Source: Ardenticatenaceae bacterium
GTDB lineage: Bacteria > Chloroflexota > Anaerolineae > Promineifilales > Promineifilaceae
DNA: 64,000 nt
Reading direction: 5' to 3'
Assembly: GCA_020634235.1 (NCBI GenBank)
Contig: JACKCB010000001.1
Span: 1,116,001-1,180,000 of the forward strand
Shown here: piece after piece, positions 19,401 through 29,392 of the stretch
Layout of the letters: every line of letters begins with the position of its first letter
Numbering within the stretch: the first letter of the stretch is position 1
Position numbers and translations under genes: made by a program
The notes under the pieces: model-generated
Database searches by the model: none
Told to the model about the DNA's origin: nothing
Seen by the model: the letters and a program-made list of their open reading frames with translations, nothing else

Positions 19401-20888
19401 ATGAAAGTAAACCTGTCACTAGGGCAACGACTAGGATTGGGGTTCTTCTTGCTAATCGCCTTGGTCGTGTTGACGGTCATCCTGGGGTTTGCCTTTGCCC
19501 GTTTCACCACTCAAACCAGTGAAACCATCCAGGCGAACACACTGCTATATCAACAGGCAAACCAGATACTGCAAACGTCTTCGGAAATCGCGGCCGTCAT
19601 TGACCGGATGCTCCTAACCCGCCAGACCGGTGGTCTCATTGAGGAACAGCTTGCTAGCAATCTGGATCAGCTTGAGCAGGAACTGGACATCCTTACCAGC
19701 GAGGAATCTCCGGATTATCAAGAAACGGTCAACAGCATCGAGATTTTTGGCGCACAATTGGCAACACTGGTTGATGAAGCTGTAGACTATGCTCGTAACG
19801 GCCGTTGGGCACAAGCCCAGGTATTGCGCCACACAGAAATCGGTTCCCTGCTGCGTCGCTTCAATGAGCAAAACGAGTTCTTAGCCATAGCCTATCAGAA
19901 CGATGTAGAACAAGCATTACGTACTCAGGACAGCCTACAGCAAACGTTACGTGTTGTCTGGATCGTGGTAACGATTATTGCCATTGGCGGCGGCCTGCCC
20001 ATTGCGTTCGCTATCTGGCGCAACACAACAAACCCAATCAACCAACTGATTGAACAGACTCGCCAGGTAACGCAAGGCGACTTTCAACCGATTCCCATTC
20101 TGGAACGTCAGGATGAAATCGGGCGTTTGTCGCAAGCGTTTGCCCAGATGACGGAATGGCTGCGTGAATCTTACCAGGAGATGGAAGATCGGGTGGCCGA
20201 ACGAACAATCGCTCTAACAACCAGCCTGGAAGTTGGCCGGAGTCTGACGACAATTCTGTCCCCGCAGCAGCTCATTCAAGCAGTGGTAAACCAGGTACGC
20301 GCCGGATTCAACTACTATTACGCGCAGATCTATCTGCTAAATGAGGAAGAGCAGACGCTGGAGATGGCCGGTGGTACCGGCGAGGCGGGCCTGGCCATGC
20401 TGGCCGCCGGCCACACTTTGCGCCTGAACCAGGGCCTGGTGGGGCAGGCCGCAACAACCAAAGCACCGGTGTTGATCTCCGACGTGACGCAGGAGCTTAC
20501 CTGGCTGCCCAACCCGCTGTTGCCCAACACGAAGTCGGAAACAGCCGTGCCCATCATCTATGGCGATACGCTGCTAGGAGTACTGGACGTGCAGCACGAC
20601 ATCGTTGATGGTCTTTCTGATGAAGATGTGCGCCTCTTGCAGTTGGTTGCCAGCCAGGTGGCCGTTGCCCTGCGCAATGCCCGCCTTTATGCCCAGGCGC
20701 AGCGCCAGGCTGAACAGCAGCGGATTATCAACGAGATTGGCCGTCAGATCCAGAAAGCCCCTGACGCGGGGGCCGTCTTGAAAATCGCCACGCGTGAACT
20801 GGCTCAGGCGTTAGGGACGCCGCGAGCCAGCATTGAAATCAGTCGCGACGCATTCGCCGGAAATGGCCATGCGCCAGGGAGGAACTAG
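19401..20888 (+). CDS. HAMP-GAF membrane sensor without kinase
   Basis: 495 residues. TM1 (residues ~8-33), a helical extracytoplasmic domain (~35-185; four-helix-bundle-like), TM2 (VVWIVVTIIAIGGGLPIAFAIW), HAMP (NPINQLIEQTRQVTQGDF), coiled coil (MEDRVAERTIAL), then one GAF domain (~285-440) nearly paralogous to that of the 15917 gene, with LPNPLLPNTKSETAVPI and GVLDVQ. It ends in the same half-GAF tail (AGAVLKIATRELAQALGTPRASIEI). No output domain. Its stop TAG shares its last base with the GTG start of the next gene, so the two are translationally coupled. The preceding binding-protein gene makes this a candidate receptor for its ligand complex. Confidence 0.85.
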   Translation: MKVNLSLGQRLGLGFFLLIALVVLTVILGFAFARFTTQTSETIQANTLLYQQANQILQTSSEIAAVIDRMLLTRQTGGLIEEQLASNLDQLEQELDILTSEESPDYQETVNSIEIFGAQLATLVDEAVDYARNGRWAQAQVLRHTEIGSLLRRFNEQNEFLAIAYQNDVEQALRTQDSLQQTLRVVWIVVTIIAIGGGLPIAFAIWRNTTNPINQLIEQTRQVTQGDFQPIPILERQDEIGRLSQAFAQMTEWLRESYQEMEDRVAERTIALTTSLEVGRSLTTILSPQQLIQAVVNQVRAGFNYYYAQIYLLNEEEQTLEMAGGTGEAGLAMLAAGHTLRLNQGLVGQAATTKAPVLISDVTQELTWLPNPLLPNTKSETAVPIIYGDTLLGVLDVQHDIVDGLSDEDVRLLQLVASQVAVALRNARLYAQAQRQAEQQRIINEIGRQIQKAPDAGAVLKIATRELAQALGTPRASIEISRDAFAGNGHAPGRN

Positions 20889-23800
20889 TGCAAAACTGGA
20901 TTAAACGACTCCTGGCTCCGCCTACGTTTCCAGGCGACGCTGAGAAGACACGCATCGCCAGCCTGTTGAACGTTATTCTGCTGGCGCTTACGGCGATCTT
21001 CATTGTCAACACGGCTGTTGCCTTTCTCTTCAACCCCAGCCCGGCCGCGTTTTGGCTCAACGCTGGCACAATTGGCTTAACAATAGGGCTGCTGGTCATC
21101 TTGCGTCGTGGGCACGTCCGCGTCGCCAGCTTGCTAACATTGTCGGTGTTCTGGGTTGCCGTGGCCGGCCTGGCCTTTTTCCTGACCGGCTTATCTTTAA
21201 CGATTGTTACCAGCTTCTTTGTACTCATCGTCTTGGCCAGTGCGCTGACCAGCCAAAGAACCATGGTTGTCTTTGTGCTGCTCACGCTCGTGGCGGTGGG
21301 TATCGCTGCCTACCTGGAGATCTCCGGCCGGGTAACACCCCCACTAACCGGCAGCTTCCTCGTCAACATCACCTCAGGGGCCGGCAACCTGGTAGCGATG
21401 GCCGTTGTCCTATACCTTACCAGTACCGCACTTCAGCGAGCGCTGCAGGACCTGCAGGAGAAGAACCAGGCATTGGCCGAAGTGCAAGCCAACCTGGAAG
21501 TGCGTATCGCTGAACGCACCCGCGACCTGGCCCTGGCGGCAGAAGTAGGCCGCAACCTGGCCCAGGTGCGCAGCCTGGACCAACTGCTGCAGGACGCCTC
21601 AGAACTGATTCGCGAACGGTTTAACTTGTACCACGTCCAGATTTACCTGGCCGACATCGCGCAGCAAACCCTAATCTTGCGCGGTGGTGCAGGGCAGGCC
21701 GCCAGGGAGTTGCTCAGTCGCGGCCACAAACTAAGCATTGCCCACGGTTCAATCAATGGCAGCGCCGCCCTAAACAAGAAGCCAATTATCGTGACCGACA
21801 CCCGCACCAGTGCCGTATTCCGACCCAATCCACTGCTCCCCGACACCCGCTCAGAAATGGCAGTTCCGCTGCTTATTGGTGACCGCGTGCTGGGGGTTCT
21901 GGATTTGCAGAGTGCTGCAGCAAACAGCCTGACCGAAGACGTGCTGCCAGCCTTTGCGACGGTGGCCAGCCAATTAGCCGTTTCTATTGAAAATGCCGAT
22001 CTCTTCACAGCGGCCAGCCAGGCCCGGGCCGAAGTAGAGTCTTACCTGCGGCGACTGACGCGCGAAGGCTGGGCAGATTATTTGGACGCCATTAGCCGGG
22101 AAGAGAAGTTGGCCTACACTTACGATTCGGCCGAATCCGTGACTGTTTCTTCACCTGGCGTGCTCCCCATTTCCGCTGGCTCAAATGCGCTGCAGTTGCC
22201 CATTTTCGTCGCCGACGAGTCAATCGGTCTCGTCCAGGTTGAGGCTGACGACAACCGTCACTGGACGGAGGATGCGCGTGCGCTGGTTTCGGCTGTGGGC
22301 CAGCAGGTCGCACAGCAGGTTGAGAACCTGCGCCTGCTGGAAGAGGCGCAGCGTTATCGCGCCGAAGCAGAAACGGCCATTCGCCGCATGACGCACGAGG
22401 GTTGGCAGGCTTATGTCCAGGATGGAGCCGAGGGAACCCGTGGCTATCTCTATGACCGTAACCGGGTGCGCCCGCTGTCTGACGTGCCCCCCGGCCGGGA
22501 CACCCCAGCCCTGGAACAACCACTACAAGTTCACGGCCAAACCATTGGCAACCTGGCCCTGTACGGCAGCAGCCTGACCCCAGAAGCAGCCAACCTGCTG
22601 CAGCTGGTTGGTGCCCGCCTCGGTGACCACCTGGAAAACCTCCGCCTGACCCAGCAGACCGAGTCCGCGCTGCAAGAAGCGGAACGGCGCAGCGCCGAAC
22701 TCAGCCAACTCAACCAGTTGGTTGCCACTGTCTCCTCCTCCCTGGACATTCAGGAAAACCTGAACATCATGGCCCGCGAGCTGGCCCGCGCTGTAAACGC
22801 CGACACCTGCGGAATCGCCCTCTTCAATCCCGACCGCACAGCCCTCACCGTGGTAGCCGAATACATCAACGCCGGGGAAGTACCATCGGGCATTGGGGCA
22901 GTCATCCCCATAGAGGGCAACCTCTCCACCCAGCAAGTCCTGGCCACGCGCCAGACCCTGGTGATCAGCAACGCCTTTGAACACCCCCTCACGGAGCCGA
23001 TCCATGATCTACTGCGTGCCCGCCAGGTCTATACCATTGCCATCCTACCCATCATCGTCAACAACGAGATCATCGGCACTGTGGGCCTGGATGTTCACGA
23101 CCCCCACCACCAGTTGGAAGCGCGCCAATTGCGCCTGGCAGAAACCATCATCCTGCAGGTCAGCACCGTCATTCAGAATGCCCGGCTCTACACCCAGTTA
23201 GAGGAACGGGCCGAGGAACTGGCCGCCATCAACCGCATCGCCCAGGCCGTCTCCCAACAGTTGGAACCGGAACAACTCCTGCAATCAATCTACGAGAATA
23301 TCCAGCAGGTGATGCAGGTCGATGCCTTCACGGTGAGTACTTACGATGCCGGGCGCCATCTGTTGACCTATCCATACATCATCGACAAGGAAAAACGCTA
23401 CGAGCAGGCCGCCGGCCCCCCCCGGCCGGGTAGCCTCATCGCCCAAATCATCAACACCGGCACACCAATCCTGCTAAACCATACCGCCGAAGAGCGAGAC
23501 CGGCTGCAGCAGCAGCCAGGACTCAGTGTGGGCGATAGCGAAATCCCCCCTTCAACCATGTTTGTCCCACTCCTGGCCGGACCCGTCATCAAAGGGGCCA
23601 TGTCCGTTCAGAGCTACCGCTACAACGCCTACACCGAGCACGACCTGGCCCTGCTATCGGGTATTGCCAACCACGTCGCCGTTGCCCTGGAAAATGCGCG
23701 CCTCTACTCCCAGGCCCAGCGCCAGGCGCAGCGCGAAAGAATGGTCAACACCATCAGCCAGAAGATTCAGAGTACCACGACTGTGGAAAGCGCCCTTAAA

Positions 23801-23917
23801 ACCGCCGTGCAAGAGCTGGGCCAGGCGTTCCGGGCAAGGTATGCCCAGATCGAACTGGCCCCGGCCGGGGACAACATCCCCGACAGCGACCCCGCCCACG
23901 GCCACAACGGGTCATAA
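20888..23917 (+). CDS. Six-TM multi-GAF sensor without kinase
   Basis: 1009 residues, GTG start. About six TM helices (residues 25-180) form a compact membrane domain with almost no loops. A coiled coil (~185-220) leads to GAF1 (~225-375; RPNPLLPDTRSEMAVPL), two copies of a short module beginning TREGW / THEGW (~388-480 and ~495-590), GAF2 (~600-770), GAF3 (~775-945) and the shared half-GAF tail (ESALKTAVQELGQAFRARYAQIEL). No Cys-His bilin attachment motif is seen, so it is not a phytochrome. The gene lacks kinase and output domains. It is followed after 15 bases by the 1819-residue PAS/GAF gene. Confidence 0.82.
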   Translation: MQNWIKRLLAPPTFPGDAEKTRIASLLNVILLALTAIFIVNTAVAFLFNPSPAAFWLNAGTIGLTIGLLVILRRGHVRVASLLTLSVFWVAVAGLAFFLTGLSLTIVTSFFVLIVLASALTSQRTMVVFVLLTLVAVGIAAYLEISGRVTPPLTGSFLVNITSGAGNLVAMAVVLYLTSTALQRALQDLQEKNQALAEVQANLEVRIAERTRDLALAAEVGRNLAQVRSLDQLLQDASELIRERFNLYHVQIYLADIAQQTLILRGGAGQAARELLSRGHKLSIAHGSINGSAALNKKPIIVTDTRTSAVFRPNPLLPDTRSEMAVPLLIGDRVLGVLDLQSAAANSLTEDVLPAFATVASQLAVSIENADLFTAASQARAEVESYLRRLTREGWADYLDAISREEKLAYTYDSAESVTVSSPGVLPISAGSNALQLPIFVADESIGLVQVEADDNRHWTEDARALVSAVGQQVAQQVENLRLLEEAQRYRAEAETAIRRMTHEGWQAYVQDGAEGTRGYLYDRNRVRPLSDVPPGRDTPALEQPLQVHGQTIGNLALYGSSLTPEAANLLQLVGARLGDHLENLRLTQQTESALQEAERRSAELSQLNQLVATVSSSLDIQENLNIMARELARAVNADTCGIALFNPDRTALTVVAEYINAGEVPSGIGAVIPIEGNLSTQQVLATRQTLVISNAFEHPLTEPIHDLLRARQVYTIAILPIIVNNEIIGTVGLDVHDPHHQLEARQLRLAETIILQVSTVIQNARLYTQLEERAEELAAINRIAQAVSQQLEPEQLLQSIYENIQQVMQVDAFTVSTYDAGRHLLTYPYIIDKEKRYEQAAGPPRPGSLIAQIINTGTPILLNHTAEERDRLQQQPGLSVGDSEIPPSTMFVPLLAGPVIKGAMSVQSYRYNAYTEHDLALLSGIANHVAVALENARLYSQAQRQAQRERMVNTISQKIQSTTTVESALKTAVQELGQAFRARYAQIELAPAGDNIPDSDPAHGHNGS

Positions 23918-23932
23918 ACCAGGAGTTTGAGC

Positions 23933-26900
23933 ATGGCCTCAAAACCAAAACCATCGCCAGCCGGCCCGCGCCAAAAAGCCAACGGCGCCACCCCTCAAGA
24001 GCCGACCCCGGGCGACCTACAACAGTTCTTCGCCCTATCACGCGACATGCTCTGCATCGCCGGCGCCGACGGCTACTTCCAGCAGGTCAATCCCGCCTTC
24101 GTCGCCATCCTGGGCTGGTCCCAGGAAGAACTCCTCACCCACCCGTTCATGAGCTTCGTCCATCCCGACGATGTCGCCGCCACCGGAGCCATCATCGAAC
24201 AGCTCGCCCAGGGAAAGAGCATCACCCACTTCGAAAACCGCTTCCTCACCAACAACGGCGGCCACCGCTGGCTAGAGTGGAACGCCACCCCCACCGCAGA
24301 CGGCCGCATGTACGCCATTGCCCGCGACATCACCGACCAGATTGAGCTGAAAAGCGACACCAGGCTCTCCCAGGAACGCTACCGGATCCTGCTAGACACC
24401 ATTGAAGAAGGCTATTACGAAGTCGACCTATCTGGCCACCTCCTGTTCTGCAACAAGCGCATGGCCGAAATCTTCGGCTACGAAGTGCCCGAACTACTAG
24501 GCATGAGCAACCGCCAATTCACCGATCCGGCCGCGATCGATGAAGTCCGCCGCGAATTCAACCGCGTCTTCCGCACCGGCAGCACCTCCACAGGCTTCGT
24601 CTGGCCCGGCATCCGCAAAGACGGTACCCGCCGCTACATCGAAACCTCCATCTCCCTCATGCACGACGAGGCAGGTAACCCGCGTGGCTTCCGCGGCATC
24701 GGCCGCGATGTCACCGAACGCCAAACAGCAGAGGCCAGGCTCGCTCAACAGGCAGACGAGCTAAATGCCCTCACCCGCCGCCTGACCCGTGAGGGCTGGG
24801 ACAGCTACCTGGGTGGCTCCGATAACATGGTCTTTGGGTACGATCAGTCGGTCGTCAGAACCGGGCTGCAGCCATCCCCGGCCGGGGCGCACACCATCAC
24901 CCACCCCCTCACCATCCAGGGCACCACCTTCGGGCAGCTCGCCCTCACCGACCCCGAAGCCTTCCCCGACGACATCAACGACATCATCGACGCCGTCACC
25001 CAACAACTCACCGGCCACCTGGAAAACCTGCGCCTGACCGAACAAACAGAAGGAGCCCTCAACCGCACCAAAACACTCTACGAGATCGGGCGTTCCCTGC
25101 TAGAGACACGCGACCTCGGCAGCCTGCTAAACACCGTCGTCGAAGGCGCCGTCAACGCCCTGCACGCCGACCGTGTCACCCTCATCACCCTGGACCTGGA
25201 AACCAAAACCATCCTGGATTTCCGCGCCGGTGGCAAAGGAGCCAGCAGCGTTGTCACCGTAGGCTTCGACGAACTGCAATCCGGGCTAAGCGGCTGGGTC
25301 CTGCGCGAGCTAAAGCCAGCCATCTCCCCTAAAGGCCAACCAGACCCCCGCGAAACACCCGAAGTGCAGGCCCGGCGAGCCGCCACCAACTGCGGGGCCA
25401 TCATCGTCGTCCCCCTACGCTACCGCGACATCACCCTGGGCACCATGACCGCCATCAATCGCCCCGATCAGCGCGACTTCACCCCAGAAGACGCCGACCT
25501 GCTGGTTGCCCTGGCCAATCAGGCCGCCATTGCCATCGACAACCAGAAGCTCATTGTACAAACCCAGGAACAACTCTCCGACCTGACCCTCCTCCAGGAA
25601 GCCACCAGCCGCCTCACCACCACCACCAGCCTGCCAGAGACGGCCAACGCCCTACTACCCATAATCACCCAGGCCACACAAACCAACATGGCCAGCCTCT
25701 TCCGCCTGGTCGACCAAAGCAACGCCATACGCCTGGCCACCTACCCACACAACGGCTCCTCCTCCCTACAGGTTGGGGCTACCCTCAATCTGCGCGACTA
25801 TCCCGTGACCCTGGAAGTACTGGAGACCCGCAAGCCCGTCATCACCACCATCAATGACCCAAAACTGACCGACATCGCCCGGCAAGGGTTTGAAGCAGCC
25901 GGCATCCAGACCAACGTAAACTTCCCCATTGTCCTGCGCCAGGGCGAAGTATGGGGCGTTATGGCCGTCAGCGCCACCACACCCGGCTTCCGTTTCTCCG
26001 AACGCGCCCTATCCCTGCTGCAAACCATGGCCAACCAGGCCGGCGTCGCCTTCGAGCGCGCCGAATTCCTGGAACAAATGCAAGTCGCCCTGGCCGAATC
26101 AGAAACACTCTACACCACCAGCGCCCGCCTCACCCGCGCCAAAAGCATTCCCGAAGTCCTGCAAGCCCTGGCAAGTACCACAGCCCTACGCCACCTGGAA
26201 CTGGCCACCATTAGCTTCTTCGACTATCCCTGGGTAGACCAACCGCCAGCCGCAATCAGTGTGGCCGCCACCTGGACCAGGGGACAAAACGCCTGGGCCA
26301 ACCCAGAAGGACAGCGCTTCGACTTCAACCAGTTTGGCCCCCTAACCGACCTCAACCTGGACGATCCGGTCGTCTTCCGCGATGTGCTTGCCGACCCCCG
26401 ACTAGACAGCACAGCACGCGAGAACATACGCAACATCCTCGGTGCTCGCAGCCTGGCCATCTTCCCCCTGCGTGCCGGCGGCCAGTGGCTGGGCCTCCTG
26501 ACCGCCCAATCCGGCGAGCCGCTGCAAATGAGCGACGAGGAAATCCGGCAGATCGCCACCCTCACCGGCCAGGCAACCAACGTCATCCAAAACCTGCGCC
26601 TGGTCGACGAAACCCGCCTGCGCGCCGAAGAGCTGTCCGTACTGAACAAACTGGCCACCACCCTGGCCTCGGACCTCAAAGTAGACGCCATCATCCACGC
26701 CATCTTCGACCACCTGGCCCTGCTCATGGACGCCACCGACGCCTACGTTGCTCTATACGACGAGGTTGAAGATGAAGTCGATGTACGCATCAAGGGCAGC
26801 AACGAACTCGTGACCGAGTCGGCGCTAAAGCGGCGCGGTGGTAACGGTGTCACCGAATACGTCATCCGTACCGGCAAGCCACTGCTAATTAGGGACAGCG

Positions 26901-29392
26901 GCCCGGCCATGGCCGCCGAATTGGGCTTCGAGGTTATTGGCCGCGGTTCCCGGTCCTGGCTAGGCGTGCCCATGACCATCGGCAATCGCACCCTGGGCGT
27001 CGTAGCCGTGCAAAGCTTCACCCAGCCCTTCCTCTACGATGAGCATGAACAAGAACTGCTAACAGCTGTGGCCAACCAGGCCGCCATTACGCTGCAGAAT
27101 ACCTACCTGTTGGAACAAACCCAAGAAGCACTGACCCACACCGCAGATCAGGCCCGCCGCCTGACCACGCTGAACCAGTTGGCCGATGAACTGAGCCGGG
27201 CAACCGAGCAGGATAGCATCTTCGACCTGGCCGTGCGGCAAATCCAGAGCATGATGGAAGCCGACCGGGTTAGCTTCGGCATCATCACCGAACTGGGCGA
27301 CGACTACCAGGTAATGGCCCTGGCCGGCCTCCCCGGCCGGGTCGATATCGGCACCTTCCGCCACATCCGCGGCACCCCCCTGGCCACCGCCGTCCGCCAG
27401 AACGAAGTCCTGATCGAACCCGACACCCAGGACGAAGCACTGCCCGAAACTCGCTCCCAGATCACCGCCCCCATCTACCTGAACAACCGGCCCTTCGGCA
27501 TACTCGGCATCTACAGTTGCCGGCCAAACACCTACAACCCCAGCGATGAGAGCCTCGTCCTCCAAATCGCCTCCATCCTGGCCGCCACCCTGGAAAACCG
27601 CCGCCTCTTCAGCGAAATCCAGGACGCCCTGGCCGAAGCACAAATGCTCTACGAAGTAAGCACCCGCCTCAACTCCGCCGTCACCCCCACCGAAACCCTG
27701 GCGGCCGCCATCATCCCCGCCGCGGCAGCCGGTGCCAGCCAGGCCATCCTCTGGACCCTGGAAATGGACGACCGCCAACAGCTACTCCGGCAAGAGATGG
27801 TCGCCAGTTGGGGCCGTGACGACACAACCATCGACCCGCACAACACCCACCTCCTGGTAACCGACCACCCCCTGGCCAGGTACTGGCTAAACCCACAGCG
27901 CGAACCCATCTTCATCCAAGACATAGACCAGGACGAGCGCGTCGACCAATCCTCCTACCCGATCCTGGCCCGCCTGGGGGTCAAAGCCACCCTCTCCATG
28001 CCGTTGACCATCGGCTCCCGCTGGGTCGGCTTACTCACCGTTAGCTGGCCCAAAGCCATCCCGTTCACCAGCGCCGACCAGCGGCTGTACGGCAGCATCG
28101 CCGCCCAGACCGCCGAAGTAATGGAAGGGCGTCTGCTGCTGCAAGCCACCCGCGAAAGAGCCACCCAACTGGAGACACTCTCCCGCATTGAGGCCGACCT
28201 GTCGCAGGCCGAGACCGAAGCCAACATCCTGCAAGCCATCGTCAGCAACTTCGACGACATCCCCGCCGCCACCCTCAGCTACATCGACCTGGACAATAGT
28301 AACCGGTTGGCCTACCTGCGCCCCGCCGCCAGTTGGGATGGCCGCGTCACCGAACTCCTTCACCAGGAACGGATAGAAGTTCACGAAGATCCCCTGTCCA
28401 CCCTGTGGAGTACCTATCCGCACGACATACTGGTCATAGAAGACATCACCCACGACCAACGCCTGACCCCCGACCAACTGGCCTATCTCCAGGCGGCCGG
28501 TATTGGCGCGTTGGCCTTCATCCCCCTCCATACACGTGGCCAGTGGCAGGGCATTCTGCAAATGAGCTGGCCGGCAGCCATGAGCCTGCCGGCCATTCAG
28601 CAGTTCATCTTCCGCCGCCTGCTGGAATCGCTGGCCGCCATTGTCGCCAGTCGCCGCGCCCAGGTAGAACAGCGGGCTGCGCTGGATGAAACGGCCAATC
28701 TCTACCAGGCCATCGCCGCCCTAAACGCCGCCCAAACCTACAACCAGATTCTATCCGTCCTGCGCCATTACACCGAGATCGGCCGAAGTGCAACAGGGCT
28801 CAGCCTCATCCAATTCGACCGGCCGTGGACTGAACTCCAGCAGCCAGAGTGGCTGTCGGTACAGGCCCGCTGGCACGCCCGGCCGGGGAACACCCTCCCC
28901 CCCCGCTACCGGCTGTCCGAATGGCCCATCCTACAACAAACAACCCAAAATACCCCCCTGGTCATAGAAGACATAACCCAAGACCCACGGCTCAACGAAC
29001 CGACCCGCGCCGCCATCATAGCCGCCTTTGGCGCCCCCAGCATGGTCTTCGTCCCCCTGGTCTACGCCGGCCAATGGACCGGCTTCATATCCATGCTCTA
29101 CGACACACCTACCAACCTGCCCGAAGACCGGCTGCGGCAGTTGCTCGGCCTCACCGGCCAATCAGCCGTCGCCATCCAAAGCATCCAACTCCTGCAAGAA
29201 GCCCAAGACCGTGCCCACCGCGAGCAAATCCTGCGCGAGGTGACAGCCAAAGTACGCAGCTCCACCGATATGGAGGCCATCATGCAAACAGCCGCCCGCG
29301 AAATCGGCCAGGCCCTGGGGCGCAAGACATTTGTTTACCTGGGCGATACGCAGCCGGCCGGGGCCAACGCCGCCGAGGTGTCCCATGAATAA
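23933..29392 (+). CDS. Giant cytoplasmic PAS-PAS-multi-GAF sensor without kinase
   Basis: 1819 residues from the ATG at 23933 (AGGAG at 23921-23925 fits it; a TTG two codons earlier is less likely). No TM helix. Order by eye: PAS1 (~30-140; FQQVNPAFVAILGWSQEEL), PAS2 with PAC (~150-270; GRDVTERQ), one TREGW module (~280-375), then about eight consecutive GAF domains (~380-1750) separated by coiled-coil-like helices that restart with patterns such as LYEVSTRLN, and finally the half-GAF tail (MEAIMQTAAREIGQALG). No catalytic domain anywhere. Its stop overlaps the start of the kinase gene by 8 bases (ATGAATAA), strong evidence that the two work together. PAS domains may bind haem, flavin or other ligands; nothing visible fixes which. 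Confidence 0.82.
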   Translation: MASKPKPSPAGPRQKANGATPQEPTPGDLQQFFALSRDMLCIAGADGYFQQVNPAFVAILGWSQEELLTHPFMSFVHPDDVAATGAIIEQLAQGKSITHFENRFLTNNGGHRWLEWNATPTADGRMYAIARDITDQIELKSDTRLSQERYRILLDTIEEGYYEVDLSGHLLFCNKRMAEIFGYEVPELLGMSNRQFTDPAAIDEVRREFNRVFRTGSTSTGFVWPGIRKDGTRRYIETSISLMHDEAGNPRGFRGIGRDVTERQTAEARLAQQADELNALTRRLTREGWDSYLGGSDNMVFGYDQSVVRTGLQPSPAGAHTITHPLTIQGTTFGQLALTDPEAFPDDINDIIDAVTQQLTGHLENLRLTEQTEGALNRTKTLYEIGRSLLETRDLGSLLNTVVEGAVNALHADRVTLITLDLETKTILDFRAGGKGASSVVTVGFDELQSGLSGWVLRELKPAISPKGQPDPRETPEVQARRAATNCGAIIVVPLRYRDITLGTMTAINRPDQRDFTPEDADLLVALANQAAIAIDNQKLIVQTQEQLSDLTLLQEATSRLTTTTSLPETANALLPIITQATQTNMASLFRLVDQSNAIRLATYPHNGSSSLQVGATLNLRDYPVTLEVLETRKPVITTINDPKLTDIARQGFEAAGIQTNVNFPIVLRQGEVWGVMAVSATTPGFRFSERALSLLQTMANQAGVAFERAEFLEQMQVALAESETLYTTSARLTRAKSIPEVLQALASTTALRHLELATISFFDYPWVDQPPAAISVAATWTRGQNAWANPEGQRFDFNQFGPLTDLNLDDPVVFRDVLADPRLDSTARENIRNILGARSLAIFPLRAGGQWLGLLTAQSGEPLQMSDEEIRQIATLTGQATNVIQNLRLVDETRLRAEELSVLNKLATTLASDLKVDAIIHAIFDHLALLMDATDAYVALYDEVEDEVDVRIKGSNELVTESALKRRGGNGVTEYVIRTGKPLLIRDSGPAMAAELGFEVIGRGSRSWLGVPMTIGNRTLGVVAVQSFTQPFLYDEHEQELLTAVANQAAITLQNTYLLEQTQEALTHTADQARRLTTLNQLADELSRATEQDSIFDLAVRQIQSMMEADRVSFGIITELGDDYQVMALAGLPGRVDIGTFRHIRGTPLATAVRQNEVLIEPDTQDEALPETRSQITAPIYLNNRPFGILGIYSCRPNTYNPSDESLVLQIASILAATLENRRLFSEIQDALAEAQMLYEVSTRLNSAVTPTETLAAAIIPAAAAGASQAILWTLEMDDRQQLLRQEMVASWGRDDTTIDPHNTHLLVTDHPLARYWLNPQREPIFIQDIDQDERVDQSSYPILARLGVKATLSMPLTIGSRWVGLLTVSWPKAIPFTSADQRLYGSIAAQTAEVMEGRLLLQATRERATQLETLSRIEADLSQAETEANILQAIVSNFDDIPAATLSYIDLDNSNRLAYLRPAASWDGRVTELLHQERIEVHEDPLSTLWSTYPHDILVIEDITHDQRLTPDQLAYLQAAGIGALAFIPLHTRGQWQGILQMSWPAAMSLPAIQQFIFRRLLESLAAIVASRRAQVEQRAALDETANLYQAIAALNAAQTYNQILSVLRHYTEIGRSATGLSLIQFDRPWTELQQPEWLSVQARWHARPGNTLPPRYRLSEWPILQQTTQNTPLVIEDITQDPRLNEPTRAAIIAAFGAPSMVFVPLVYAGQWTGFISMLYDTPTNLPEDRLRQLLGLTGQSAVAIQSIQLLQEAQDRAHREQILREVTAKVRSSTDMEAIMQTAAREIGQALGRKTFVYLGDTQPAGANAAEVSHE

